Shown piece by piece: positions 17,629 to 27,321 of a DNA stretch of 64,000 nt. The stretch is from Streptomyces xanthophaeus (GTDB lineage: Bacteria > Actinomycetota > Actinomycetes > Streptomycetales > Streptomycetaceae). A program made the position numbers and the translations under genes. The notes below the pieces were generated by a model. The model searched no databases, was not told where the DNA came from, and worked only from the letters and a program-made list of their open reading frames with translations. The stretch spans positions 1 through 64,000 of the forward strand of contig NZ_JOFT01000042.1 of assembly GCF_000725805.1 (NCBI RefSeq), written 5' to 3'. Position 1 is the stretch's first letter; the number at the start of each line of letters is the position of its first letter.

Positions 17629-18568
17629 CCTGACCAAGATCGAAGCCGTGACGCCCGCCACCCCGGCCGCTCCGGAAGCGCCGGTCGAGCCGGCGAAGGC
17701 CGAGAAGGCCCGCAGCCTCTGGGGCGACGCCTGGGCCGACCTGCGCCGCAACCCGTACTTCATCGTCTCGTCGGTGCTGATCCTCATCCTGCTGACGATC
17801 TCCGCCTTCCCGGGACTGTTCACCAGCGCCGACCCGACCAAGGGCGACCTGGTGAAGCACTTCCTCACCAAGCCGGAGCTGGGCAGCATCGGTTCGCCCG
17901 ACTGGCTCGGCTACGACGGCCAGGGCCGCAGCGTCTACGCGCGACTGATCTACGGCACCCGTGCCTCGATCATCGTCGCCGTCTGCGTGACCGCGATCGT
18001 CACGGTCGTCGGCTCCATCACCGGCATGATCGCCGGTTACTTCGGCGGACTCACGGACGCGATCATGTCCCGGGTCACCGACATCTTCTTCGGCATCCCC
18101 TTCCTGCTCGGTGCGATGGTCGTCCTCCAGGCCTTCACCAAGCGGACCGTGTGGACCGTCGTCTTCGCCCTGGCCTTCCTCGGCTGGACGCAGATCAACC
18201 GCGTCATGCGCGGTGCGGTCATCACCGTGAAGCAGGCCGACTACGTGCACGCGGCGAAGGCCCTGGGCGCGGGCACCCCCCGCATCCTGATCAAGCACAT
18301 CCTGCCGAACGCCATGGCACCGGTGATCGTGGTCGCCACCATCGCGCTGGGCGGCTACGTCGCCGCCGAGGCGACCCTGTCCTACCTGGGCCTCGGCCTC
18401 GCGTCCCCCACCATCTCGTGGGGTGTGGACATTTCCGCGGGCGCTGCGCAGATCCGAGTGGCGGAGCACATCCTGTTCTACCCCTCGATCATGCTCAGCA
18501 TCACCGTCCTCGCCTTCATCATGCTCGGCGAAGCGGTCCGCAACGCCCTCGACCCGAAGCTGCGCTGA
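17621..18568 (+). CDS. Oligopeptide ABC transporter permease, OppC type (operon 1)
   Basis: 315 residues. A cytoplasmic N-terminal extension rich in Pro/Ala/Glu is followed by RSLWGDAWADLRRNPYFIV, the usual OppC entry into the first helix, and five or six transmembrane segments. The EAA loop (DYVHAAKALGAGTPRILIKH) is clear. It overlaps the OppB-type gene by 8 bp, so the two permeases are translationally coupled. It pairs with that protein to form the membrane channel. Confidence 0.94.
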   Translation: MPDLTKIEAVTPATPAAPEAPVEPAKAEKARSLWGDAWADLRRNPYFIVSSVLILILLTISAFPGLFTSADPTKGDLVKHFLTKPELGSIGSPDWLGYDGQGRSVYARLIYGTRASIIVAVCVTAIVTVVGSITGMIAGYFGGLTDAIMSRVTDIFFGIPFLLGAMVVLQAFTKRTVWTVVFALAFLGWTQINRVMRGAVITVKQADYVHAAKALGAGTPRILIKHILPNAMAPVIVVATIALGGYVAAEATLSYLGLGLASPTISWGVDISAGAAQIRVAEHILFYPSIMLSITVLAFIMLGEAVRNALDPKLR

Positions 18569-18579
18569 GGAGGGCGTAA

Positions 18580-19552
18580 GTGATCACCATGGACAACACC
18601 AGTACGGTTCCCGCCCCGCGTGACGGGGACAAGCAGGGCCCGCTCCTCGAAGTGCGCGACCTCCACGTGGAGTTCCACACCCGCGACGGCGTGGCCAAGG
18701 CAGTCAACGGCGTCAACTACAGCGTGAGCGCGGGCGAGACCCTCGCCGTGCTCGGCGAGTCGGGCTCCGGCAAGTCGGTCACCGCCCAGGCCATCATGGG
18801 CATCCTCGACATGCCGCCCGGCAAGATCCCGCAGGGCGAGATCCTCTTCCGCGGCCAGGACATGCTGAAGATGAGCTTCGAGGAGCGGCGCCAGCTCCGC
18901 GGCCGGAAGATCGCCATGATCTTCCAGGACGCGCTGTCCTCCCTCAACCCGGTGCTCAGCGTCGGCTACCAGCTGGGCGAGATGTTCCGCGTCCACCAGG
19001 GTGCGTCGAAGAAGGAAGCCCGGCTCAAGGCCATCGAGCTGATGGACAAGGTCAAGATCCCGGCCGCCGCGCAGCGCGTGGACGACTACCCGCACCACTT
19101 CTCGGGCGGTATGCGTCAGCGCATCATGATCGCCATGGCGATCGCGCTGGAGCCGGACCTGATCATCGCCGACGAGCCGACCACGGCTCTCGACGTGACC
19201 GTCCAGGCCCAGGTGATGGACCTGCTGGCCGAGCTCCAGCGCGAGCTGAACATGGGTCTGATCCTGATCACCCACGACCTCGGCGTCGTCGGCGCACCCG
19301 TACACCCGCGGTCTGCTGGACTCGATCCCGCGTCTGGACCAGAAGGGCCAGGAGCTCTTCGCCATCAAGGGCCTGCCGCCGAACCTCCTGCGGCTCCCCA
19401 GCGGCTGTTCCTTCAACCCGCGCTGCACCGCCGCGCAGGACATCTGCCGCTCCGAGGTCCCCGTACTTCAGGCGGTCAGCGAGCAGGACGGCAGCGAGCT
19501 GCCGGGCCGCCGCAGCGCGTGCCACTTCTGGAAGGAGCAGATCCATGGCTGA
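18580..19552 (+). pseudogene. OppD-type ATPase gene, broken by a deletion (operon 1)
   Basis: The GTG start at 18580 has AGGAGGG 5 nt upstream. Residues 1-237 are a normal OppD ATPase: Walker A GESGSGKS, Q-loop MIFQDALSSLNP, signature FSGGMRQR, Walker B LIIADEP, D-loop, and H-loop THDLGVV. Directly after GVV (19290) the sequence jumps to DNA encoding HPYTRGLLDSIPRLD in another frame. About 28-30 codons that normally encode the AVMYAGxIVE strand and following helix are missing and the frame is lost. The second frame continues intact through the OppD C-terminus (CSFNPRC, ACHFWKE) to TGA at 19550-19552, overlapping the next ATG. The paralogue at 25363 is broken at the same point, so an assembly error is likely and the real gene may be intact. 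Confidence 0.85.
19192..19356. repeat. Segment shared with operon 2, flanking the OppD break
   Basis: 19192-19290 is identical over 99 bp to 25915-26013, and 19292-19356 is identical over 65 bp to 26019-26083. Only one base (g) separates the two blocks here, five bases (cgccc) in the other copy. The break in each oppD-like gene falls exactly between the blocks. Confidence 0.95.
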
Positions 19553-20597
19553 GCTCACCAAGAACGCCCCCGAGCGCGAGCCGATCCTCCAGGTCCGCAA
19601 CCTGGTCAAGCACTTCCCGCTGACCCAGGGCATCCTGTTCAAGAAGCAGGTCGGCGCGGTCAAGGCCGTCGACGGCATCAGCTTCGACCTGTACCGGGGC
19701 GAGACCCTCGGCATCGTCGGCGAGTCCGGCTGCGGCAAGTCCACCGTCGCCAAGCTGCTGATGAACCTGGAGCGGGCGACCGCCGGCGAGGTCTTCTACA
19801 AGGGCCAGGACATCACCAAGCTGTCCGGCCGCGCCCTGAAGGCTGTCCGCCGCAACATCCAGATGGTCTTCCAGGACCCGTACACCTCGCTGAACCCGCG
19901 CATGACGGTCGGCGACATCATCGGCGAGACGTACGACATCCACCCCGAGGTGGCTCCCAAGGGCGACCGGCGCCGCAAGGTCCAGGAACTCCTGGACGTC
20001 GTGGGCCTCAACCCGGAGTACATCAACCGCTACCCGCACCAGTTCTCCGGCGGCCAGCGCCAGCGCATCGGCATCGCCCGCGGCCTCGCGCTCAACCCGG
20101 AGATCATCATCTGCGACGAGCCGGTCTCCGCGCTCGACGTGTCGGTGCAGGCCCAGGTCATCAACCTGATGGAGAAGCTCCAGGACGAGTTCGACCTGTC
20201 CTACGTCTTCATCGCGCACGACCTGTCGATCGTCCGGCACATCTCGGACCGGGTCGGCGTCATGTACCTCGGCAAGATGGCCGAGATCGGCACCGACGCG
20301 CAGATCTACGAACACCCGACGCACCCCTACACCCAGGCGCTGCTGTCGGCCGTTCCGGTCCCGGACCCGGAGGCCCGCGAGGGCCGCGACCGGATCATCC
20401 TCACCGGTGACGTCCCGTCCCCGGCCAACCCGCCGTCGGGCTGCCGCTTCCGCACCCGCTGCTGGAAGGTCCAGGACAAGTGCTCCACCGAGGAGCCGCT
20501 GCTGGCGATCCCGGAGCGCTTCAAGGGCCAGGACACCTTCGCCGCTCACGAGTCGGCGTGCCACTTCGCGGAGGAGCGGGCCGTCCTGCCCGTCTGA
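19545..20597 (+). CDS. Oligopeptide ABC transporter ATPase, OppF type (operon 1)
   Basis: 350 residues with intact Walker [11 protein letters not shown]-loop [12 protein letters not shown], signature FSGGQRQR, Walker B IIICDEP and H-loop IAHDLSI, then the oligopeptide C-terminal extension with cysteines (CRFRTRC, ACHFAEE) typical of OppF/DppF. It supplies ATP hydrolysis with the OppD-type partner. The ATG lies 8 bp inside the end of the OppD-type gene. An 83-bp stretch (20190-20272) is identical to 26878-26960 in the paralogue. Confidence 0.95.
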   Translation: MAELTKNAPEREPILQVRNLVKHFPLTQGILFKKQVGAVKAVDGISFDLYRGETLGIVGESGCGKSTVAKLLMNLERATAGEVFYKGQDITKLSGRALKAVRRNIQMVFQDPYTSLNPRMTVGDIIGETYDIHPEVAPKGDRRRKVQELLDVVGLNPEYINRYPHQFSGGQRQRIGIARGLALNPEIIICDEPVSALDVSVQAQVINLMEKLQDEFDLSYVFIAHDLSIVRHISDRVGVMYLGKMAEIGTDAQIYEHPTHPYTQALLSAVPVPDPEAREGRDRIILTGDVPSPANPPSGCRFRTRCWKVQDKCSTEEPLLAIPERFKGQDTFAAHESACHFAEERAVLPV

Positions 20598-20618
20598 TCT
20601 CCCGCGCAGCAAGGCGTC

Positions 20619-20660
20619 CAGGGCGCCCGGTACCGGATCCTTCCGGTAGCGGGCGCCCTG
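20619..20660 (+). terminator. Terminator of transporter operon 1
   Basis: Outer 11-bp stem CAGGGCGCCCG / CGGGCGCCCTG (20619-20629, 20650-20660) plus inner 7-bp stem TACCGGA/TCCGGTA, one mismatch between them. It starts 22 bp after the OppF stop. Confidence 0.88.
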
Positions 20661-20722
20661 CCGCGTTCCGGTACGGGGAAAGCGGGTTGCACCCGCCCGC
20701 CGCCCGGGCCGACAGTGGGCCG

Positions 20723-21661
20723 ATGACCGCCATGCTGACCGTCCGGCCCGCGGGGCCCGGGGACGCGTCCGACATCTGCGCCCTGCTCAACGCCGTCGAC
20801 ATGATCGAGATCGGCCGGCCGGAGACGGACCTCGGCACCGTCGAGGCCGATCTCCACCACCCCGACGTCGATCTGGCCACCGACTCCTGGCTGGCCTTCG
20901 AGGGCAGCAGACTCGTGGCCTACGCCCTGGTCTGGTCCGATGCCGGACCCGGCCGCGTCGACGGCGACCACTACGTACTGCCCGGCCGTCCGCAGGCCGC
21001 CCTGCTCCTGCTGGAACGGATGGAGGAGCGGGCCCGCGAGATGGCCGCCGGGCAGGGCCCCGCCGTCCTGCGGATCCAGCTCAACGTGGCACCCACCCTC
21101 GACCTCGCCCTGCTCCGCGGGCGCGGCTACCGCACCGTGCGCAGCTATCAGGTCATGACCCGCGCGCTCGCCCCGGACCGCGACCTGCCGCCCACCCCTC
21201 CCGCCGGGCTGACCCTGCGCCACTGCGCGTCCGAGGAGGCCGACCGGCGCCGGGCGCACGCACTCGTGGAGGAGACCTTCGCCGCACACTTCGGTCACGC
21301 GGACCGTCCGTACGAGGCCTGGCTGGACCACTTGGACGCCCGCGCCCTGGACTGGTCCCTGGTCTGGATCGCGAGCCTGCCCGGGCACGGCGACGCCGCG
21401 GTGCTGCTCACCCGCGACGACCGGACCAGCATGGGCTGGCTCAGCCACATCGGCGTACGGCAGGAGCTGCGCGGCCGCGGCATCGGCGGCTTCCTGCTGC
21501 GGCACGCCTTCGCCGCCTACGCGGCCCGCGGCCGGGACACCGTGGGCCTCGGCGTGGACACCGACAACGAAACCGGCGCACTCGCGCTCTACGAGGCGCA
21601 CGGCATGGGCCTGCACTATGCGGTCGACACCTGGGAGCTGGCTTTGCACTCGCAGGGGTGA
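20723..21661 (+). CDS. Tandem-GNAT acetyltransferase
   Basis: 312 residues with two GNAT folds. The N-terminal half (about 1-150) is degenerate. The C-terminal half holds the acetyl-CoA loop RQELRGRGIGGFLL and a following GLGVDTDN-ETGALALYEAHGM segment, the usual beta4-beta5 region. The two-domain layout resembles mycothiol synthase, but mshD-specific identity cannot be claimed. The substrate is unknown. No strong Shine-Dalgarno precedes ATG 20723; ATG 20732 is an alternative. It stands between the two transporter operons, after a strong terminator, and may have its own promoter in the 60 bp before it. Confidence 0.82.
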   Translation: MTAMLTVRPAGPGDASDICALLNAVDMIEIGRPETDLGTVEADLHHPDVDLATDSWLAFEGSRLVAYALVWSDAGPGRVDGDHYVLPGRPQAALLLLERMEERAREMAAGQGPAVLRIQLNVAPTLDLALLRGRGYRTVRSYQVMTRALAPDRDLPPTPPAGLTLRHCASEEADRRRAHALVEETFAAHFGHADRPYEAWLDHLDARALDWSLVWIASLPGHGDAAVLLTRDDRTSMGWLSHIGVRQELRGRGIGGFLLRHAFAAYAARGRDTVGLGVDTDNETGALALYEAHGMGLHYAVDTWELALHSQG

Positions 21662-21767
21662 CAGCCGAGGGACGCGAGGGTGCAATCGGTCCAACGAGGA
21701 GTGTGCGGTGCCCGACATGGGGTGACATTGGGCCCACGTGAGTCTTGGGATCCATAGGAGGCACTCC

Positions 21768-23396
21768 ATGCGCGGAGCCACCCACGCCAAGTGGGCCGCA
21801 GGTATGGTGGCCGTCGCCCTCGCGGTGACGGCCTGCGGCGGCGGAAGCGACAGCGGCGGAGGCGGCGGTGCGGGCATCGTGTCCTCCTCCTGGGGTGACC
21901 CGCAGAACCCGCTGGAGCCGGCCAACACCAACGAGGTGCAGGGCGGCAAGGTCCTCGACATGCTCTTCCGGGGTCTGAAGCGGTACGACCCGAAGACCGG
22001 CGCGGCCACGAACATGCTCGCCGAGAAGATCGAGACCACCGACAGCCAGAACTTCACGATCACGCTGAAGGACGGCTGGAAGTTCAGCAACGACGAGCCC
22101 GTCACCGCCCAGTCCTTCGTGGACGCCTGGAACTACGCGGCGGACGTGCGCAACAAGCAGAACAACGCGCCGTTCTTCTCCGACATCGTCGGCTACGACG
22201 ACCTGCACCCGGCCTCCGGCGATCCCAAGACCAAGACGATGTCCGGTCTGGTGGTCAAGGACCCCAAGACCTTCACCGTCGCCCTGAAGGAGAAGTTCTC
22301 CACCTGGCCCGAGACCCTCGGCTACCAGGCCTTCTCCCCGCTGCCCCAGGCCTTCTTCACCGACCACGCCGGCTGGCTGAACAAGCCCGTCGGCAACGGC
22401 CCGTACACGGTGGACTCCTACACCAAGGGCACCGGCATGAAGCTGCGCAAGTGGGAGGGGTACCCGGGCGCGGACAAGGCGCAGAACAGCGGTGTGGACC
22501 TCAAGGTCTACACCGACAACAACACCGCCTACACCGACCTGATCTCCGGGAACCTCGACCTCGTCGACGACGTCCCGGCGCAGCAGCTCAAGAACGTCAA
22601 GAACGACCTCGGCGACCGGTACATCAACCAGCCGGCGCTGATCATCCAGACCCTCACCTTCCCCCTCTACGACCCCCAGTGGGGCAAGGCGGGCATGGAG
22701 AAGGTCCGGCAGGGCATCTCGCGGGCCGTGAACCGCGACGAGATCACCAAGCAGATCTTCCACGAGACCCGCACGCCCGCGAAGGACTGGACCTCACCGG
22801 CCCTCGGCGCGACGGGCGGCTTCTCCGAGACGGCCTGCGGCGAGGCCTGCGTCTTCGACCCCGCGGCCGCCAAGCAGCTCATCCAGGAGGGCGGCGGCCT
22901 GCCCGGCGGCAAGATGACCATCACCTCGAACGTCGACACCGGTTCGCACCGCGAATGGATGGACGCCGTCTGCAACAGCATCAACAACGCCCTCGGTGAG
23001 GGACCTGTCTGCACGGTCAACCCGGTCGGCACCTTCGCGGACTTCCGCAACCAGCAGAGCTCCTACAAGCTGACCGGCCCCTTCCGCTCCGGCTGGCAGG
23101 CCGACTACCCGCTGATCCAGAACTTCCTGGAGCCGCTCTACTACACGGGGGCCTCCTCCAACTACGGGAAGTTCAGCAACAAGGACTTCGACAAGCTCAT
23201 CGACGACGCCAACCAGGAGAGCGACGCGGCCAAGGCGACCGGGATCTTCCAGGACGCCGAGAAGATCCTCGCCGAGCAGATGCCGTCCATCCCGCTCTGG
23301 TACCAGAACGGCAGCGCCGGCTACTCCGAGCGGATCTCGGACGTCACCCTCAACCAGTTCAGCGTGCCGGTCTACGACCAGATCAAGGTCAGCTGA
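21768..23396 (+). CDS. Oligopeptide ABC transporter solute-binding lipoprotein (operon 2)
   Basis: 542 residues. Its N-terminus is almost the same as the operon 1 binding protein (MRGA..AKW.AG) with lipobox LAVTAC, Cys23, followed by a Gly/Ser linker. Family-5 features include GWKFSNDEPVTAQSFVDAWN, PVGNGPYTV and SIPLWYQNG. GGAGG lies 7 nt before the ATG. The two proteins differ enough along the mature domain to suggest different peptide preferences. It is followed after only 30 bp by its permease, with no intercistronic hairpin. Confidence 0.93.
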   Translation: MRGATHAKWAAGMVAVALAVTACGGGSDSGGGGGAGIVSSSWGDPQNPLEPANTNEVQGGKVLDMLFRGLKRYDPKTGAATNMLAEKIETTDSQNFTITLKDGWKFSNDEPVTAQSFVDAWNYAADVRNKQNNAPFFSDIVGYDDLHPASGDPKTKTMSGLVVKDPKTFTVALKEKFSTWPETLGYQAFSPLPQAFFTDHAGWLNKPVGNGPYTVDSYTKGTGMKLRKWEGYPGADKAQNSGVDLKVYTDNNTAYTDLISGNLDLVDDVPAQQLKNVKNDLGDRYINQPALIIQTLTFPLYDPQWGKAGMEKVRQGISRAVNRDEITKQIFHETRTPAKDWTSPALGATGGFSETACGEACVFDPAAAKQLIQEGGGLPGGKMTITSNVDTGSHREWMDAVCNSINNALGEGPVCTVNPVGTFADFRNQQSSYKLTGPFRSGWQADYPLIQNFLEPLYYTGASSNYGKFSNKDFDKLIDDANQESDAAKATGIFQDAEKILAEQMPSIPLWYQNGSAGYSERISDVTLNQFSVPVYDQIKVS

Positions 23397-23426
23397 CCGA
23401 CCAACGGATCGATCCTGGAGCAGTCC

Positions 23427-24350
23427 ATGGGACGTTATGTGATCCGGCGGCTGCTCCAGATGATCCCGGTGTTCATCGGCAGCACGTTCCTGATCTTCTT
23501 CATGGTGTACGCGCTCGGTGACCCGGTCGCGGCCCTCTTCGGAGACAAGGCACCGGACCCCGCCACCGCCGCGCGCATCCGCAAGGACCTCTACCTCGAC
23601 CAGCCCCTGTGGAAGCAGTACCTCCACTACATGGGGCAGATCTTCCAGGGCGACTTCGGGACCGCCTTCAACGGGCAGAGCGTCACCTCCCTGATGGCCT
23701 CCGCCTTCCCCGTCACCCTGCGCCTGACCATCGTCGCGATCGTCATCGAGGTCGTCGTCGGCATCACGCTCGGCGTGGTCAGCGGCCTGCGCCGCGGCAA
23801 GTCCATCGACACCTCCGTCCTGGTGATGACGCTGGTGGTCATCTCGGTTCCCACCTTCGTGACGGGCTACCTGCTCCAGTACCTCTTCGGCGTCAAATGG
23901 GGCTGGGTGCGGCCCACCGTCTCCCCGGAGGCCCCCTTCAGCGAGCTGATCCTGCCCGGCATCGTCCTCGCCCTGGTCTCCCTCGCGTACGTCACCCGCC
24001 TCTCCCGCACCTCGATCGCCGAGAACGTCAAGGCCGACTACGTGCGCACCGCCGTCGCCAAGGGCCTGCCGCGCCGCCGGGTCATCACCCGGCACCTGCT
24101 GCGCAACTCCCTCATCCCGGTGGTCACCTTCATCGGCACCGACATCGGCGCCCTGATGGGAGGGGCCATCGTCACCGAACGGATCTTCAACATCCACGGC
24201 GTCGGCTACCAGCTCTACCAGGGCATCCTGCGCAACAACGCCCCCACGGTGGTCGGATTCGTGACCATCCTCGTGATCGTCTTCCTGCTGGCGAACCTGC
24301 TCGTGGACCTGCTCTACGCGGTCCTGGACCCGAGGATCCGTTATGCCTGA
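23427..24350 (+). CDS. Oligopeptide ABC transporter permease, OppB type (operon 2)
   Basis: 307 residues, paralogous to 16696-17628 from the first residues (MGRYVIRRLLQMIPVF). About six transmembrane helices and the EAA loop RTAVAKGLPRRRVITRHLLRNS. The family entry motif reads YALGDPVAALFG, lacking the Pro seen in the first copy (YSLPGDPVAG); a one-codon deletion here does not shift the frame. GGAG at about 7 nt supports the ATG. It overlaps the next gene by 8 bp. Confidence 0.93.
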   Translation: MGRYVIRRLLQMIPVFIGSTFLIFFMVYALGDPVAALFGDKAPDPATAARIRKDLYLDQPLWKQYLHYMGQIFQGDFGTAFNGQSVTSLMASAFPVTLRLTIVAIVIEVVVGITLGVVSGLRRGKSIDTSVLVMTLVVISVPTFVTGYLLQYLFGVKWGWVRPTVSPEAPFSELILPGIVLALVSLAYVTRLSRTSIAENVKADYVRTAVAKGLPRRRVITRHLLRNSLIPVVTFIGTDIGALMGGAIVTERIFNIHGVGYQLYQGILRNNAPTVVGFVTILVIVFLLANLLVDLLYAVLDPRIRYA

Positions 24351-25350
24351 GCCCCAGAGCCCCGAAGGCCCCGGCGGCTACGACCCCGTGGGCCCGCGCC
24401 CCAAAGAGGCGATCTCCCCCACCGGCCAGGGGGGCGTCATGGATCTGGCGCTGCAGGAGGCCGAGAGCCTGGAGAAGGCCCCCGGACCGGGCGCACCCCG
24501 CGAGAAGGCCCGCTCCCTGTGGTCCGACGCCTGGCACCAGCTGCGGCGCAACCCCGTCTTCATCGTCTCCTCGCTGCTGATCCTCTTCCTCATCGTCATC
24601 TCCATCTGGCCACAGCTCATCGCCAGCGGGGACCCGCTCCAGTGCGACCTGTCCAAATCCCAGCAGGGCGCCGCCCCCGGCCACCCCTTCGGCTACGACA
24701 CGCAGGGCTGCGACGTGTACACCCGTACCGTCTACGGGGCCCGCGCCTCCATCACCGTCGGCATCTGCGCCACCCTCGGCGCGGCCCTGCTCGGCTCGGC
24801 GCTCGGCGGGCTCGCCGGGTTCTTCGGCGGCTGGGGGGACTCGCTGCTGTCCCGGGTCGCCGACATCTTCTTCGGCATCCCGGTCGTCCTCGGCGGCCTG
24901 GTCTTCCTGTCCGTGGTCACCAGCACCACCGTCTGGCCCGTGGTCGGCTTCATCATCCTGCTCGGCTGGCCGCAGATCGCCCGCATCGCCCGCGGCTCCG
25001 TGATCACCGCCAAACAGAACGACTACGTCCAGGCGGCCCGGGCGCTGGGCGCGGGCAACTCGCGGATGCTGCTGCGGCACGTCGCGCCCAATGCCGTCGC
25101 GCCCGTCATCGTCGTCGCCACCATCGCGCTGGGCACCTACATCGCCCTGGAGGCCACGCTCTCCTTCCTCGGCGTCGGCCTGCGCCCGCCCACGGTCTCC
25201 TGGGGCATCGACATCTCCAACGCCGCCTCCCAGATCCGCAACGCCCCGCACATGCTGCTCTACCCGGCGGGAGCGCTCAGCCTGACCGTGCTCGCCTTCA
25301 TCATGCTCGGCGACGCGGTGCGCGACGCCCTCGACCCCAAGCTGCGCTGA
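24343..25350 (+). CDS. Oligopeptide ABC transporter permease, OppC type (operon 2)
   Basis: 335 residues, about 20 longer than its paralogue because of a Pro/Gly/Glu-rich cytoplasmic N-terminus. Then RSLWSDAWHQLRRNPVFIV leads into the first helix; the EAA loop is DYVQAARALGAGNSRMLLRH. Two periplasmic cysteines (QCDLSKS and QGCDV) are absent in the operon 1 copy and might form a disulfide. The last bases run 12 bp before the ATPase ATG. Confidence 0.93.
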   Translation: MPEPQSPEGPGGYDPVGPRPKEAISPTGQGGVMDLALQEAESLEKAPGPGAPREKARSLWSDAWHQLRRNPVFIVSSLLILFLIVISIWPQLIASGDPLQCDLSKSQQGAAPGHPFGYDTQGCDVYTRTVYGARASITVGICATLGAALLGSALGGLAGFFGGWGDSLLSRVADIFFGIPVVLGGLVFLSVVTSTTVWPVVGFIILLGWPQIARIARGSVITAKQNDYVQAARALGAGNSRMLLRHVAPNAVAPVIVVATIALGTYIALEATLSFLGVGLRPPTVSWGIDISNAASQIRNAPHMLLYPAGALSLTVLAFIMLGDAVRDALDPKLR

Positions 25351-25362
25351 GGAGCCCCGCAC

Positions 25363-26267
25363 ATGCTGCTCGAAGTCCGCGACCTGCACGTGGAATTCAA
25401 GACGCGCGACGGAGTCGCGAAGGCGGTCAACGGCGTCAACTACTCGGTGGACGAGGGCGAGACCCTCGCCGTGCTCGGCGAGTCCGGCTCGGGCAAGTCG
25501 GTGACCGCCCAGGCGGTGATGGGCATCCTGGAGGCGCCGCCGGGCCGGATCGCGGGCGGCGAGATCCTCTTCCAGGGCAAGGACCTCCTGAAGATGAAGG
25601 AGGAGGAACGGCGCAAGGTCCGCGGCGCCGGGATGGCCATGATCTTCCAGGACGCGCTGTCCTCACTGAACCCCGTCCTGAGCGTGGGCGCGCAGCTCGG
25701 CGAGATGTACGAGGTCCACCGCGGGATGTCCCGCAAGGACGCCAGGGCCAAGGCCGTCGAGCTGATGGACCGGGTGAAGATCCCCGCGGCGAAGGAGCGG
25801 GTGGGCGACTACCCGCACCAGTTCTCCGGCGGCATGCGCCAGCGCATCATGATCGCGATGGCGATGGCCCTCGAACCCTCGCTGATCATCGCGGACGAGC
25901 CCACCACGGCCCTGGACGTGACCGTCCAGGCCCAGGTGATGGACCTGCTGGCCGAGCTCCAGCGCGAGCTGAACATGGGTCTGATCCTGATCACCCACGA
26001 CCTCGGCGTCGTCCGCCCGCGCACCCGTACACCCGCGGTCTGCTGGACTCGATCCCGCGTCTGGACCAGAAGGGCCAGGAGCTGTACGCGATCAAGGGCC
26101 TGCCGCCCAACCTGCTGGCCATCCCGCCCGGCTGCGCCTTCAACCCGCGCTGCCCGATGGCCCAGCCCGTGTGCCGCACCGACGTCCCGCCGCTCTACGA
26201 GGTGACGGAGTCCCCGGCGCCGCGCACCAGCGCCTGCCACTTCTGGAAGGAGTGCCTCCATGCCTGA
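25363..26267 (+). pseudogene. OppD-type ATPase gene, broken by a deletion (operon 2)
   Basis: ATG 25363 opens a normal OppD N-terminus: Walker A GESGSGKS, MIFQDALSSLNP, signature FSGGMRQR, Walker B LIIADEP, H-loop THDLGVV. After GVV at 26013, about 28-30 codons are missing and the frame shifts; the rest (HPYTRGLLDSIPRLD, CAFNPRC, ACHFWKE) continues in another frame to TGA at 26267, overlapping the next ATG. As read, the protein would end at 26205 with a nonsense tail. The break is at the same codon as in operon 1 but leaves a different number of bases, so the two breaks are not a copied mutation. Confidence 0.85.
25915..26083. repeat. Segment shared with operon 1, flanking the second OppD break
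   Basis: 25915-26013 (99 bp) and 26019-26083 (65 bp) are each identical to the operon 1 counterparts 19192-19290 and 19292-19356. The bases between the blocks differ. Confidence 0.95.
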
Positions 26268-27321
26268 GTCCCTTCTGGAAGTGAAGGACCTCGTCAAGCA
26301 CTACCCGCTCACCCAGGGCATCGTCTTCCGCAAACAGGTCGGCGCCGTGAAGGCCGTCGACGGGGTCTCCTTCGACCTGCGCCCCGGCGAGACCCTCGGC
26401 ATCGTCGGCGAGTCCGGCTGCGGCAAGTCCACCGTGGCCAAGATGCTGGTCAACCTGGAACGGCCCACCGCGGGGGCGATCTCCTACAAGGGCGAGGACA
26501 TCACCAAACTGTCCGGGAAGGCCCTCAAGGCCGTCCGGCGCAACATTCAGATGGTCTTCCAGGACCCGTACACCTCGCTGAACCCGCGTATGACGGTCGG
26601 CGACATCATCGGCGAGCCCTACGAGATCCACCCCGAGGTCGCCCCCAAGGGGGACCGCCGCCGCAAGGTCCAGGAACTCCTGGACGTGGTGGGCCTGAAC
26701 CCCGAGTACATCAACCGCTACCCGCACCAGTTCTCCGGCGGCCAGCGCCAGCGCATCGGCATCGCCCGGGGCCTGGCCCTGCGGCCCGAGATCATCGTCG
26801 CCGACGAGCCGGTCTCCGCGCTGGACGTCTCCGTCCAGGCCCAGGTGATCAACCTCCTGGAGCGCCTGCAGAGCGACTTCGACCTGTCCTACGTCTTCAT
26901 CGCGCACGACCTGTCGATCGTCCGGCACATCTCGGACCGGGTCGGCGTCATGTACCTCGGCCGGATCGTGGAGATCGGCACCGACGCGCAGATCTACGAA
27001 CACCCCACGCACCCCTACACCCAGGCCCTGCTCTCCGCCGTGCCCGTCCCCGACCCCGAGGCCCGCGCCCACCGCGAGCGGATCATCCTCTCCGGCGACG
27101 TGCCCTCCCCGGCCAACCCGCCCTCCGGCTGCCCCTTCCGCACCCGCTGCTGGAAGGCCGAGGCGCGCTGCGCCGCGGAGGTGCCGCTGCTCGCGGTCCC
27201 GGCGGTCTTCCCCACGGGTCCCGCCGCGCACCCTTCGGCGTGTCACTTCGCGGCGGAGAAGCAGGTCGTGCCGCACCCGGCGCCGCCGGCGGAACCTCCG
27301 GGTCCGCTGTCCGAGGAGTAG
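26260..27321 (+). CDS. Oligopeptide ABC transporter ATPase, OppF type (operon 2)
   Basis: 353 residues with every catalytic motif present: [36 protein letters not shown] and the H-loop IAHDLSI. The C-terminal extension has CPFRTRC and ACHFAAE cysteines. It overlaps the OppD-type gene by 8 bp. After the stop, only a weak 6-bp hairpin (27321-27336) ends the operon, in contrast to the strong terminator of operon 1. Confidence 0.95.
   Translation: MPESLLEVKDLVKHYPLTQGIVFRKQVGAVKAVDGVSFDLRPGETLGIVGESGCGKSTVAKMLVNLERPTAGAISYKGEDITKLSGKALKAVRRNIQMVFQDPYTSLNPRMTVGDIIGEPYEIHPEVAPKGDRRRKVQELLDVVGLNPEYINRYPHQFSGGQRQRIGIARGLALRPEIIVADEPVSALDVSVQAQVINLLERLQSDFDLSYVFIAHDLSIVRHISDRVGVMYLGRIVEIGTDAQIYEHPTHPYTQALLSAVPVPDPEARAHRERIILSGDVPSPANPPSGCPFRTRCWKAEARCAAEVPLLAVPAVFPTGPAAHPSACHFAAEKQVVPHPAPPAEPPGPLSEE

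Noticed and set aside
14857..17889. 1010-residue open frame on the minus strand
   Set aside because: It lies antisense to the binding-protein and permease genes of operon 1, which have clear family motifs; composition is shadow-like.
14887..27321. Naming one operon bldKABCDE
   Set aside because: Gene order (binding protein first) fits neither uniquely; without alignment to S. coelicolor BldK proteins the orthologue cannot be chosen.
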